Below are positions 16,405-24,813 of a DNA stretch of 64,000 bases, piece after piece. A program made the translations under genes and the position numbers. Numbering within the stretch: position 1 is the first letter of the stretch; each line of letters starts with the position of its first letter. The stretch covers positions 1-64,000 of the forward strand of contig NZ_SNWD01000004.1 in assembly GCF_004361835.1 (NCBI RefSeq), given 5' to 3'. The DNA is from Stakelama pacifica. GTDB lineage: Bacteria > Pseudomonadota > Alphaproteobacteria > Sphingomonadales > Sphingomonadaceae. Below the pieces are notes generated by a model. The model was not told the DNA's origin. It was given only the letters and a program-made list of their open reading frames with translations, and did no database searches.

Positions 16405-17322
16405 TCAGCTGGCGCCGAAGCGCCAGACCGGGATGCCAGCCTTGCGCGCCTTGTCGGCGAGGTTGGCGCTGATACCTGTGCCGGGAAAATGGATGACCCC
16501 GGCTGGCAGCTGCTCGATCATGACATCGTTACGCTTGAAGGGAGCCGCCTTGGCGTGCTTGGCCCAGTCCGGCCGGAACACGATCGCTGTGACCTTGCGA
16601 GTCCGTGCCCAGCACGCCGCGATATGCTCGGTGCCGGATGGCGTGCCGCCATGGAGCAGGACCATGTCGGGGTGCTTGGCGAGAACGCGGTCGAGGACAT
16701 CCCATACGCGCCGGTGATCCTGATAATCGGCGCCACCGGTGATCGCGATACGTGTGCCGGCGGGCATGAGGAGCTCAGCGTCGGTCCGTTTGCGGGCCAT
16801 GATGAAATCACGGCTGTCGATCATGCTGGCAGTGAGCATCTTGCGGTTGAGGAGTGATCCCGAGCGCGTGACCCAGGGTTTGCGGCAGTGGGTCTGGAAT
16901 TGATCGGCGAAGGAGTCGCGAAAGGCTTCCATCGCATCGCGTCGTTCGAGCAGGGTGCGGCCGATCGCGGTCGCCGTCTCGAGCTCTACAGATCGAACTT
17001 CGGACCCATCCAGGCCGCGTTGCAGCCGGCGTTGCTCCTGCTCATTGTCGTCGAGCTCGCGTTCGAGCCGTTCGCCCGCACGGTGGAAGACGTTGGTGAT
17101 GCCCCAGAGCAAATCCTCGAGGTCTGGCTCGAGCCTGGTGTCGGAGAGTGCTGCGACCATCGCATCGAAGGTGTCGGCGGCAGCGCCTGCGACCAGTCGG
17201 GCTTCGGGAAGCGGTCGAGGGTCGGCTTCGTCTTCAAAGGGCCGTCGGCCGTAAAGCTCCAGTTCGTCGAGCAAGTGGGCGATGTGCGACTGCTCGTGCT
17301 CGGGTTCGTCGTGATCGGTCAT
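16405..17322 (-). CDS. DUF2493 (YspA-like SLOG) protein
   Basis: 305 aa. The C-terminal 120 residues form the DUF2493 domain: RIAITGGADYQDHRRVWDVL, LLHGGTPSGTEHIAACWA, then FRPDWAKHAKAAPFKRND. This is a SLOG-fold nucleotide-binding domain. The N-terminal half is an acidic helical region with a coiled-coil-like stretch (RELDDNEQEQRRLQRGLDG). ATG 17322 has GAGGA upstream. A standard backbone gene of such elements; molecular function not established. Confidence 0.88.
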   Translation of the reverse strand: MTDHDEPEHEQSHIAHLLDELELYGRRPFEDEADPRPLPEARLVAGAAADTFDAMVAALSDTRLEPDLEDLLWGITNVFHRAGERLERELDDNEQEQRRLQRGLDGSEVRSVELETATAIGRTLLERRDAMEAFRDSFADQFQTHCRKPWVTRSGSLLNRKMLTASMIDSRDFIMARKRTDAELLMPAGTRIAITGGADYQDHRRVWDVLDRVLAKHPDMVLLHGGTPSGTEHIAACWARTRKVTAIVFRPDWAKHAKAAPFKRNDVMIEQLPAGVIHFPGTGISANLADKARKAGIPVWRFGAS

Positions 17323-17634
17323 CGTCTTGTCCTCGCGTGACCGCGTCCGTCGCGGCCTTCGTGGCGACGACTGGCGGCGGCCGCTCGGTGCGCGCACCCC
17401 GAGCGGAAGCGATCCGGCGCGCCAGCGCCGGCGGGGCCGAAGCGCGAGCGGAGGACGGCGTAGCGCGGCTATTTTGGATCGCGATGCAAAGCGCGGAAGC
17501 GAAGCGGACGCGCGGCGGAAAATAGCCGCAGCGGAGCCGTTGTGCGGACCGGGCGGCTGTCGATCCGTCGCCCTCTCAGAAGGCCGGGACGCGGGACATC
17601 AACGCGAGGTCCGATCACGATATTGGCGTGCCGC
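17323..17634. promoter_or_regulatory. Intergenic region with a long-range inverted repeat
   Basis: No gene seen. A perfect 11-bp inverted repeat GCGGCTATTTT (17465-17475) / AAAATAGCCGC (17519-17529) spans a purine-rich GC loop of 43 bases. It could end transcription of the primase-like gene or form a leader of the DUF2493 gene. Confidence 0.5.
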
Positions 17635-18675
17635 TCAACGAAGCAGAGTCATGCGATCGAGATCGTCGACGCGAAGGAGCGTTCGGAGGAACTCGCGAAA
17701 GCGATCGATTCCCATATGCTGCAGGTCGGTGTTGAAGTCGTCCGCCTGCGGCTCGAGATCGAGCATCTCGATGCCGGCATTGGCCGCGCGATCCCGAAGT
17801 TTGCCGAGCGCATGGGCTCCTGCGGGATCACGATCGCGGGCGACATAGAGCCGTTGGAGCGTTGGAGGGAAGCGGATCGCGGCAAGATGTGCGGAGGACA
17901 GTGTGGCGATTGCCGGGAGTGCGGGCGCGGTCGTGCGTACCGACAAGACCGTCTCGAGTCCTTCGCCGGCGATCATGACGGTGGTTGCTCGACCGAAGCG
18001 CACGCCCATGCCGAGAAGGTCGCCCATCGCCCGTCGCGGCGTGGCGGTTGGCGCTTTGCCGGAACCGTCGGGGGACAGCCAAGTGCGATGGCAGCCGGTG
18101 ATCATGCCATCATCGTCGGTCACGGCGGCAATCAATGCGGGAAAGGCGTTCGCTGTGCCGGGAGGGTCGCCGTCGGACGGGCGATACCAGCAGCGAGGAT
18201 GGAAGCGGAGCCAGCGTTCGGTGCGAAGGCCGGTAATTCCCCGTGCCCGAAGATAGCGTTCAGCAAGGGTGCCAGAGATCGGACGTAATGCGGCGAACAG
18301 GCGCTGCGCAGCTTTGCGCGATCCACGCGGAGCGGCAGGCTCGTCGGGGTCAAAGTCCGGAACCTCGCGCGGGAGAGCCAGGAATCGGCGCGCCTCGTCG
18401 AGGGTGTCGGCCAACAGGCTGTGTCCGCAGTGCGATCCGATCAGGTCGAGCAGATCGCCATGCTCGCCGGTGGCGGCGTCGGTCCATTTGCCGGCGGCGC
18501 CCTTGCCATGTTCGCCGCCCTTCAGACGGACATAGAGGCTGCGCCCCTTGGAGCCCTGGATGTCGCCTGCAATCCAGTAGCGCCCTTCGCGATGACCGGC
18601 CGCGAGATAGTGGCGGCAGACGGCTTCCGCGTTGCGCGCAAGCTGTCGGGAAAGGTCTGAAGCGGCGCCGGCCAT
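17635..18675 (-). CDS. Toprim-domain primase-like protein
   Basis: 346 aa. The N-terminal part holds a zinc-finger-less primase-like domain (GDIQGSKGRSLYVRL ... KWTDAATGEHGDLLDLI) and the C-terminal part a toprim domain (TVMIAGEGLETVLSVR ... LYVARDRDPAGAHAL) with the conserved Glu and DxD acids. Such proteins may prime replication of the transferred strand. Downstream of the ParB-like gene on the same strand, 57 bases away, with a terminator-like hairpin between them. Confidence 0.85.
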   Translation of the reverse strand: MAGAASDLSRQLARNAEAVCRHYLAAGHREGRYWIAGDIQGSKGRSLYVRLKGGEHGKGAAGKWTDAATGEHGDLLDLIGSHCGHSLLADTLDEARRFLALPREVPDFDPDEPAAPRGSRKAAQRLFAALRPISGTLAERYLRARGITGLRTERWLRFHPRCWYRPSDGDPPGTANAFPALIAAVTDDDGMITGCHRTWLSPDGSGKAPTATPRRAMGDLLGMGVRFGRATTVMIAGEGLETVLSVRTTAPALPAIATLSSAHLAAIRFPPTLQRLYVARDRDPAGAHALGKLRDRAANAGIEMLDLEPQADDFNTDLQHMGIDRFREFLRTLLRVDDLDRMTLLR

Positions 18676-18694
18676 AAGCCTCTCCGATGAAAAT

Positions 18695-18719
18695 GGGGCC
18701 TGCCGATGCGACAGGCCCC
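18695..18719 (-). terminator. Terminator-like hairpin after the ParB-like gene
   Basis: GGGGCCTG (18695-18702), 9-base loop, CAGGCCCC (18712-18719); ATTTTC follows on the minus strand. It may reduce read-through from the ParB-like gene into the primase-like gene. Confidence 0.65.
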
Positions 18720-18732
18720 AGATGGAAGGGAG

Positions 18733-20868
18733 CTATTCCGCCGCGATAGCGAAATGCTCGTTGCCCTCGCCGGCATCCTGCTCCGATGCCGCCTCGGCCT
18801 CCACGGCCGTTTCGCCGTCGATCGCCGCCGGTTCATCGACAGGTTCGACGGTAGGGGTGCGGAGCGGCTCGGCGAGCCAGCCGCTGTCCGTAAGCACGCG
18901 TTCGGCTTCCTTGGCCATGTCGGGCTTCTTCATGCCCGTCATGCGCGCGGCGACCTCGACGCCCTTGGCATCCTCGACGGCGGCGAGGATGCGGACCTTG
19001 GTCACCCGGCCAAGATAATTGTCGACCGTGGCGGTCCAGCCGGCGGCGACCATGTCGAGGTCGGCGGCACGGGCAAGCACATGGCTGTGCTCGATCCGGC
19101 CCGAGACGGTTCGCGCCGATACGCGGCCCTCATTATAGCGATTGGCCGGTTCCCACACCGCGTTGATGCCGAACGACGCGCAGTGAGCGAACAGCGTCGC
19201 CTGATCGTCGGCACTCAGCGCAATCAACACGTCCCACAGGTCCGCCGGCTGATCGGGAAGCCGTTCGGACCAGCTTTCGTGCCGCGCGTCGATCGCCTGT
19301 GCGACGGCACTGTCGTTGAGTCCCGGCGCATGGGTGCCGAGGCTGCCGCCCCGGACCGAAATCTCCACGCAACTCGCCGCGCTCGAATAATGGTAGAAGG
19401 TGTCGAGCACGATGGCGTGAAGCACGGCGGCGAAAGCGACCTGCGGATGACTGGCGACCGCGTTGCGCAGCGCAAGCGTACGATGCGTGGTCAGCTCGGT
19501 GACCAGACGGTCGGGCAGCGGACGCAGCAGATCGTCCTGTTCGTCCTCATCGGCGCCCTCGACAGCGCCAGGCGTGCCACCGAGGGAAACGATCGCGGGA
19601 CCGGCGTCGGCGTCGTCGGCGCGATGCCCAGTTTCGTCGAGCGCGATGGCGCCATCTTCGTCGGCGCTTTCCACCGGCTCCTCGGCAGGCTCGTCCTCGG
19701 GGCGAATGTAGCCGCGCTCGACGTAAAGCGAGCCATCGCTGTCGATGCTGACGAACGCGCCAGCGCGAGCCATCTCGGTCGGTTTATAGACCAGCGGGCG
19801 CGAGACGATCGCGCTGATCTCCTCGTCGATCGCGGTGACGCGGGCATCGACTTCGTCGGGCACGTCGCCGGCTCCGGACCATTCCTCTTCGAGCGCCTCC
19901 GCTTCTTCGCGAAGGGCAGCCAGTCGACCCTCGTCGGCCTCGGTCATCTCGGGCTGGTCGCCGTCGATGACGCGCATGCCGTCGTCATAGTCGTAGGGAA
20001 AGTCGACTGCGACCGCGATCCACTTCCAGCCTTCCTCGCCGATGCGGGCACCCTCGGCCTTCAGCTTCTCGTCGACCAAGCGGTCGAGCAAGGCCACATC
20101 CTGCAGCCAGCCGCCCTGATCGTCCTCGAACAGGTCGCGCAGGACGTAGCCGCCGGCGGCGACATAGGCGTCGAGACCGACGAAGCGCACCCGCTTGTCC
20201 GTCGCACGCACCGACTGCTCGGTCAGCTTGGACCGGATCATATAAGGCTGCTGGTTGTAGCTCGACTGGAGCAATTCCCAGACCTGCTCCTGGCGCCCAT
20301 GGTCTTCGGAGACCGAGAAGGCCATCAGCTGTTCGAGCGTCATGCCATCCTCGGCATAGACATCGTGCAGCTTCGGCGAGACGGACGCGAGGCGAAGGCG
20401 CTGCTTCACGACTGCAGGAGTCGTCATGAAGGTGGCGGCGACCGTCTCGACGTCGGTGCCCTGGGTCACAAGCTGCTGCATCGCGCGGAACTGGTCGAGC
20501 GGATGCAGCGCCTCGCGATGGACGTTCTCGGCGAGCGAATCCTCCTCAGCCGAGATCTGATCATCGTCGCGCACGATGCAGGGCACCGGCTCGGTCTTCG
20601 CCATCCGGCGTTGCTTCACCAGCTTTTCGAGCGCGCGGAAGCGGCGACCGCCGGCCGGCACCTCGAAGAGGCCGGTCTCGGCGCCATCGGCATCGCGCCG
20701 CGCCCGAACGGTCAGGCTCTGCAGGAGACCGCGCCGGGCGATATCGGCGGCGAGCGCGTCGATCGAGACGCCGGCCTTCACGCGGCGGACATTAGCCTGG
20801 CTCAGCACCAGCTGGTTGAAGGCGATGTCCCGCGAACCGCTCAGGACGATCTTCACATGCTTGGTCAT
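18733..20868 (-). CDS. Large ParB/Spo0J-like nuclease-fold protein
   Basis: 711 aa from ATG 20868, with GGAG 10 bases upstream. Residues about 20-130 form the ParB N-terminal domain (QANVRRVKAGVSIDALAADI, VPAGGRRFRALEKLV, AEEDSLAENVHREALHPLDQ), followed by an HTH-like helix region (TTPAVVKQRLRLASVSPK). The rest is long and acidic, far longer than partition ParBs (about 300 aa). Proteins of this size are typical of ICE backbones in alphaproteobacteria; a role in element maintenance or gene regulation is inferred. A structured leader precedes it. Confidence 0.88.
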   Translation of the reverse strand: MTKHVKIVLSGSRDIAFNQLVLSQANVRRVKAGVSIDALAADIARRGLLQSLTVRARRDADGAETGLFEVPAGGRRFRALEKLVKQRRMAKTEPVPCIVRDDDQISAEEDSLAENVHREALHPLDQFRAMQQLVTQGTDVETVAATFMTTPAVVKQRLRLASVSPKLHDVYAEDGMTLEQLMAFSVSEDHGRQEQVWELLQSSYNQQPYMIRSKLTEQSVRATDKRVRFVGLDAYVAAGGYVLRDLFEDDQGGWLQDVALLDRLVDEKLKAEGARIGEEGWKWIAVAVDFPYDYDDGMRVIDGDQPEMTEADEGRLAALREEAEALEEEWSGAGDVPDEVDARVTAIDEEISAIVSRPLVYKPTEMARAGAFVSIDSDGSLYVERGYIRPEDEPAEEPVESADEDGAIALDETGHRADDADAGPAIVSLGGTPGAVEGADEDEQDDLLRPLPDRLVTELTTHRTLALRNAVASHPQVAFAAVLHAIVLDTFYHYSSAASCVEISVRGGSLGTHAPGLNDSAVAQAIDARHESWSERLPDQPADLWDVLIALSADDQATLFAHCASFGINAVWEPANRYNEGRVSARTVSGRIEHSHVLARAADLDMVAAGWTATVDNYLGRVTKVRILAAVEDAKGVEVAARMTGMKKPDMAKEAERVLTDSGWLAEPLRTPTVEPVDEPAAIDGETAVEAEAASEQDAGEGNEHFAIAAE

Positions 20869-20960
20869 GGGTCTTCTCCATGACGGGCGGCCGGGAGACT
20901 CTCTCTCGACCCTCAACCCGTCATGGAGCCGGCGCAGCCCTCTCCCTCTAAGAGGAGGAG
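20869..20960 (-). ncRNA. Candidate cis-acting leader RNA of the ParB-like gene
   Basis: Between the DUF2958 stop and the ParB-like start. The minus-strand transcript can form a perfect 10-bp stem CCATGACGGG/CCCGTCATGG (20926-20917 with 20887-20878) around a loop with GAGAGAGAG. Upstream is CTTAGAGGGAGAGG. The same elements in the same order precede the DUF932 gene, so the sequence is conserved between paralogous leaders. Confidence 0.65.
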
Positions 20961-20989
20961 AGCCGCGCCGACGCCCGAAAGACGGGCCG

Positions 20990-21394
20990 TCAGTCCTGCA
21001 AGGGCGCGCCCGGCGGTGATCGCCGGAACAGGGTCTCGGTCCAGAGGATCGAGCCCGTTCGGCGCGACCATGTCGCCCAGACCGAGAGCGGAACATCGGA
21101 CGTAAAGGCGGCATCGATCTCGATGCCCATGCCGAACGGCAGGTGGATCGCCGATAGCTCGCTGAGCGACCAAGGACCTATCTCCGGACATCCAAAGCCG
21201 AGGTCAGCCAATCCCCAAAGCGCATCGTTATCCTCGCCGAGTTCGGTGGCGAGCCAGGTCTGTGCGCCCAGCGGATTGAAGAACTTGATCAGCGGCACTG
21301 GGTCCGGCTCCGCGATTTCGCGCTCGGCTGCCGCCCGGCGATTGATGTGATTAGCCCGCAACGCGTAGCGAACGATCGGTGGCAGAACGATCAT
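20990..21394 (-). CDS. DUF2958 family protein
   Basis: 134 aa starting MIVLPPIVRYALRANHI; the family core FFNPLGAQTWLATEL ... DNDALWGLADLGFGCPE ... LPFGMGIEID is complete. ATG 21394 follows GGAG by 7 bases. DUF2958 proteins are small, found on mobile elements and without an established function. Lies 37 bases after the DUF932 gene and is probably co-transcribed with it. Confidence 0.9.
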   Translation of the reverse strand: MIVLPPIVRYALRANHINRRAAAEREIAEPDPVPLIKFFNPLGAQTWLATELGEDNDALWGLADLGFGCPEIGPWSLSELSAIHLPFGMGIEIDAAFTSDVPLSVWATWSRRTGSILWTETLFRRSPPGAPLQD

Positions 21395-21431
21395 GAGACC
21401 GCTCCTTTCGATATGAGGTGGATATCGCCGA

Positions 21432-22628
21432 TCAGGCGGCGGCGAGCAGCTTGGCGGCCTTGCCCTCAAGCTCGAGGCGGGTGTCCTGGTGGGGCTTGTC
21501 GCGCGCGACCGCAGTGATGCCCTGGACGAAATCGAAGATCGACGCCGGGGGGTGACCCTCTTCGTCGAGCACGGTGGCGATGATCCGGTCGGTGTCGCCC
21601 TTCGAGAAGCCGCGCTTGCGCAGGAAGGCCTGCCGATCCTCGTCGGTGCGGGCGACCAGCCGTTCACGCGCGGCTTTGATGCCGGCCATGAACGGCGCTG
21701 GTGATGACGTGGCGAAATTCTCCAGCGCGGGCGCCGCCTCATGCGCGAAGCGGTTGGCGGCGAACTTGCTGTGCCGGATGCTGATCTCCTCGAAGCCCTC
21801 GGCGCCCCAGATGTTGCGGTTCATGCAGACCGCCCGGAGATAAAATGAGGCGATGCCGAGCGTCTTCGAGCCCACCTCACTGTTCCAGGCGTAGAAGCCG
21901 CGGAAGAAGAGATCGGGATCGCCGTTGGGCAGGCGACCGGCCTCGATCGGGTGGGCATCATCGACCAAAAACAGAAAGACATCGCGGTCGCTCGCGTAGA
22001 GCGTGGTCGTATCCTTGGTCACCTCGACGAACGGGTTGTGGATCATGGTCGACCAGTCGAGCAGGCCGGGCACCTTCCAGCGCGTGTCGCCGGTGCCGTC
22101 GCCAGCGATCTTCATGACCGCCGCGACCAGTTCATGATCCCAGATGCGGCCATAGTCTGGCCCGGTGACGGCGCGCAGTTCGATCCGGCCATCGTCGGTC
22201 TCAAGCGTCTTCATGAGTTCGGCGCGATGCGACAACAGGCCGTGCTGCATGTTGATGCCGGCAAGCGGGGCGGGCAGCTGGCGGAGATAGCCAGCGGGCG
22301 CGCCGACGAGGCTGCAAAGCTGGCCGAACGACCAATGAGTTGGCGTGATCGGTTCGTCGCGGCCGGGCACGAGCAGCGCCAGGCGTTCGGCATCGTCGCG
22401 GCTGGCCTCGACCCGGACATCGCGGGTCTCAACGGTTCGTGCGGTGGCGCGCTCGGCCCGGGCTTTAACGGCGGCGTGGAGCGAGGACAGCGAAAGGAAG
22501 CGTTCGTCGTCGGGGCGCGAGAACCACTCGGAGGAAACGCGGGCGATGCGCTGACCGCGTGAGATATCGACCTTGTAGCCCGCCGAAACCGGCCTGGACG
22601 TGTCGGACTGCGTGAGGATAGTCGCCAT
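21432..22628 (-). CDS. DUF932 family protein
   Basis: 398 aa; matches the DUF932 family of phage, plasmid and ICE proteins (YGRIWDHELVAAVMKIAGDG, YASDRDVFLFLVDDAHPIEA, SFYLRAVCMNRNIWGAEGFE). Function unknown; frequently encoded next to DUF2958 and ParB-like proteins as here. ATG 22628 has GGAGAT 6 bases upstream. Its leader contains the same stem-loop family as the ParB-like gene. Confidence 0.92.
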   Translation of the reverse strand: MATILTQSDTSRPVSAGYKVDISRGQRIARVSSEWFSRPDDERFLSLSSLHAAVKARAERATARTVETRDVRVEASRDDAERLALLVPGRDEPITPTHWSFGQLCSLVGAPAGYLRQLPAPLAGINMQHGLLSHRAELMKTLETDDGRIELRAVTGPDYGRIWDHELVAAVMKIAGDGTGDTRWKVPGLLDWSTMIHNPFVEVTKDTTTLYASDRDVFLFLVDDAHPIEAGRLPNGDPDLFFRGFYAWNSEVGSKTLGIASFYLRAVCMNRNIWGAEGFEEISIRHSKFAANRFAHEAAPALENFATSSPAPFMAGIKAARERLVARTDEDRQAFLRKRGFSKGDTDRIIATVLDEEGHPPASIFDFVQGITAVARDKPHQDTRLELEGKAAKLLAAA

Positions 22629-22720
22629 GGGAAATCTCCACGACGGGCGCCGAGAGCCTCTCTCTCAGCCCTTACCCGTCACGGGACTTCCCGATTTCCT
22701 CTCACTCTAAGGGGCGATGC
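22629..22720 (-). ncRNA. Candidate cis-acting leader RNA of the DUF932 gene
   Basis: The minus-strand transcript has GACGGG (22680-22675) pairing with CCCGTC (22647-22642), a GAGAGAGAGG loop and, upstream, CTTAGAGTGAGAGG, matching the leader at 20869-20960. Outside the inner 6-bp stem the two outermost pairs (CC/GG) are kept while the two pairs between them are lost, so the stem is weaker than in the ParB-like copy. Confidence 0.6.
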
Positions 22721-22799
22721 GGGGGCGGAGCCGCCCGCAGAAGGGGTTCGCGGCGACTTCGGCGCCGCGTCAGGGGAAGGCATTCCCCTTCAGCATCAC

Positions 22800-23870
22800 C
22801 TAATCCTTCGGCTTCTTCTTGCGGCGTTTCGGCTTTGCGTCCCACCGAGCTTCGACCTCCCGCTGAAAATCGACATAGCCTTTCCAGGCCCGCTCGTTGG
22901 TCCGCAGAATGTTGATCTCGATATAGTCGGCGCGCAGCCGTTCCAGGATTGTGGTGAGGCCGGCCGCCATTTCGTGGCGACCGGCGTCGATTTCATTCCA
23001 TGCCGTCTGGCGCGAGCCCGTCAGCGGCATATCGCCGGGACTGCTGAAGACATGGGATTTCCCGCTGGGCGTCGAATTATATTCGTCAACATGCGCAAGG
23101 GCCCGGAGCCACCCGCCATAAAGCTTGTCGACCGCCTCGCGCAGCACGGGGTCGTACACGCTGAACAGGCTGTTCTCGGCGACCCCGCGAAAATTCTCGA
23201 AGAACCAGATCGCCTTGTCGGTGATCATGTGGGGCAGCTCTTCGATATGCTGCTGGAGGGTGGGGAGATGGAGCGTGTCCATCAGCCAGCGCATATTCTC
23301 GACATCATGATCGTGCTCGATCTTCTCGCGCGACAGCCCCTTGATCTCGGCTGGACGCTTCGGATTCTTGTCGAGAACCGCCTTGACCGCGATCTCCAGC
23401 AGCTTGCCGAGATCGTCGCGTTTCGTCGATGGATCGGTCAGGGCGTAGCTATAGGGGCTCGCTCGGTTCTGGGCGAAGTCGAAGGGGAGATCGGCCGGGA
23501 AATTGCCGATCGCCGTGTTGAACAACAGGATGATGCGGTCCCAGCCCAATGTCGCCACGGCATAGCCAAGCTCGTAGCCCACATTTGGGTTGGGACATGG
23601 CCGGTCCGCCCCCGGCGCGGTGACGGTGGTGATGTCGGCGATAAAGATCGCCGCCGCGTCGATCTTCTCGACGATCTTGTCGTAGATCTTCGGACTTCCG
23701 CTGGTGTCCCGGGTCGCCTCGTCAGGCACCAGTTTCAGTTTGGGATTGGCCGCCTCCAGACGCTTGCAGGCACCAGCCAGCGCCGTGCGGATCGCATTGA
23801 GGTTGGTCTTCTTGGGCGAGTCGCTTTGCCACGAATAGAAGACGTGAACGGCGGTCTTTTTCTTTGCCAT
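22800..23870 (-). CDS. TIR-like (NADase-type) protein, probable defence effector
   Basis: 356 aa. The N-terminal 120 residues are a TIR-like Rossmann domain: VHVFYSWQSDSPKKTNLNAI, VPDEATRDTSGSPKIYDKIV, FIADITTV and NPNVGYELGYAVATLGWDRI, where E100 occupies the position of the catalytic Glu of TIR/Cap12-type NADases. The remainder is helical with a basic tail (KPKRRKKKPKD). NAD depletion upon phage sensing is inferred from family behaviour. Last gene of a five-gene operon, 4 bases after the HEPN/HTH gene. A hairpin with stem AGGGGAA/TTCCCCT lies about 10-30 bases past the stop. Confidence 0.75.
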   Translation of the reverse strand: MAKKKTAVHVFYSWQSDSPKKTNLNAIRTALAGACKRLEAANPKLKLVPDEATRDTSGSPKIYDKIVEKIDAAAIFIADITTVTAPGADRPCPNPNVGYELGYAVATLGWDRIILLFNTAIGNFPADLPFDFAQNRASPYSYALTDPSTKRDDLGKLLEIAVKAVLDKNPKRPAEIKGLSREKIEHDHDVENMRWLMDTLHLPTLQQHIEELPHMITDKAIWFFENFRGVAENSLFSVYDPVLREAVDKLYGGWLRALAHVDEYNSTPSGKSHVFSSPGDMPLTGSRQTAWNEIDAGRHEMAAGLTTILERLRADYIEINILRTNERAWKGYVDFQREVEARWDAKPKRRKKKPKD

Positions 23871-23874
23871 GATG

Positions 23875-24813
23875 CTAATCTTCCAGACGATAGCGAATGC
23901 GCGCTTTCGGAATGTCTGCGAGCGGTCGGCGCTCCCTATTTGGACCGCCCGCCGCTTTCCAGAGTCGCGCGCGGCGACGCGCCGCGGTCAGCGAGAGGTC
24001 CATGAGGTGCGCGACCGCGAGCGGCGACTTGCCCATGTCGTAGAGGAGATAACATGTCTCGACGCCGCGCGGGGTGAGGCGCTGCCTGTTGCCGTAGCGA
24101 TTCTCCGGCCAGCGCGGATCGAACAGACCGGTGAGTTCGCTACCCTCGAGCGACAGTTCCGCGTTGAGCTGGGCAATGTTGCCGCGTCGTTGGCGCATCA
24201 GGGCTCGAATGCGGCGTTCGAGGGCTTTGAGGTCCGCGCTGAGGACACGCTCGGTACTCTCGAAGAACATGCCGCGCATATCGATTTCGAGGACATAATG
24301 ATGCGCTGCCATGCGCTCCGACAGCAGCCGGCGGGCGGCGCGTAACTGGTCGAGCGCCTCATAATCGTGGGTCTGCCGGTCGGGATAATAGTCAAGCCAT
24401 TCCCGCACGGTCCGATCGGTCGTAAGGTCCGCGGTCACATGGTCGAGGTGATGGGCGATGCCATTGCGCCGACCGATCAGAGCAACCATGTGTCGCCGCT
24501 CGTCGTCGGTCAGAACGCCGTCCTGCACGAGATGGTCGAAGGCGCGCTTCTGCTTCTTGCCCTCCTGCGATGGCCCATCTCCGCCGGCTGGCTGCGCTGT
24601 GCTTTGTCCGCGCCAGCGCATCTGCGCGGCGACGCCATTGATGACATCGCGCTTCAGTTCCTCGGCATAATAGAGGATCAGGATCATCTGAAGTGCGCGG
24701 TGGCGAATGAGGCATCGCTCCAGTTCTGGCGCTCGCGATCCCATCGGATCGGTATAGTGCCGCTTGCGCCCGACGTCGGAGGTCGGATCCTCGCTCTTCG
24801 CGCCCGTCGTCAC
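23875..24813 (-). CDS. HEPN-domain protein with C-terminal HTH
   Basis: 312 aa. The N-terminal half is helical with LIGRRNGIAHHLDHV, where R116-N-x3-H121 fits the Rx4H RNase motif of HEPN proteins. Residues about 245-300 contain a likely HTH (LLYDMGKSPLAVAHLMDLSL followed by TAARRRARLW). Start ATG 24813 overlaps the DUF3800 stop by 4 bases (ATGA). It could be the RNA-cleaving toxin or a sensor/regulator of the operon. I know no named family with this combination. Confidence 0.65.
   Translation of the reverse strand: MTTGAKSEDPTSDVGRKRHYTDPMGSRAPELERCLIRHRALQMILILYYAEELKRDVINGVAAQMRWRGQSTAQPAGGDGPSQEGKKQKRAFDHLVQDGVLTDDERRHMVALIGRRNGIAHHLDHVTADLTTDRTVREWLDYYPDRQTHDYEALDQLRAARRLLSERMAAHHYVLEIDMRGMFFESTERVLSADLKALERRIRALMRQRRGNIAQLNAELSLEGSELTGLFDPRWPENRYGNRQRLTPRGVETCYLLYDMGKSPLAVAHLMDLSLTAARRRARLWKAAGGPNRERRPLADIPKARIRYRLED

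Noticed and set aside
18706..20883. 725-codon open frame on the plus strand opposite the ParB-like gene
   Set aside because: It is the antisense of a clear ParB-domain gene and has no recognisable domain; high GC produces such shadows.
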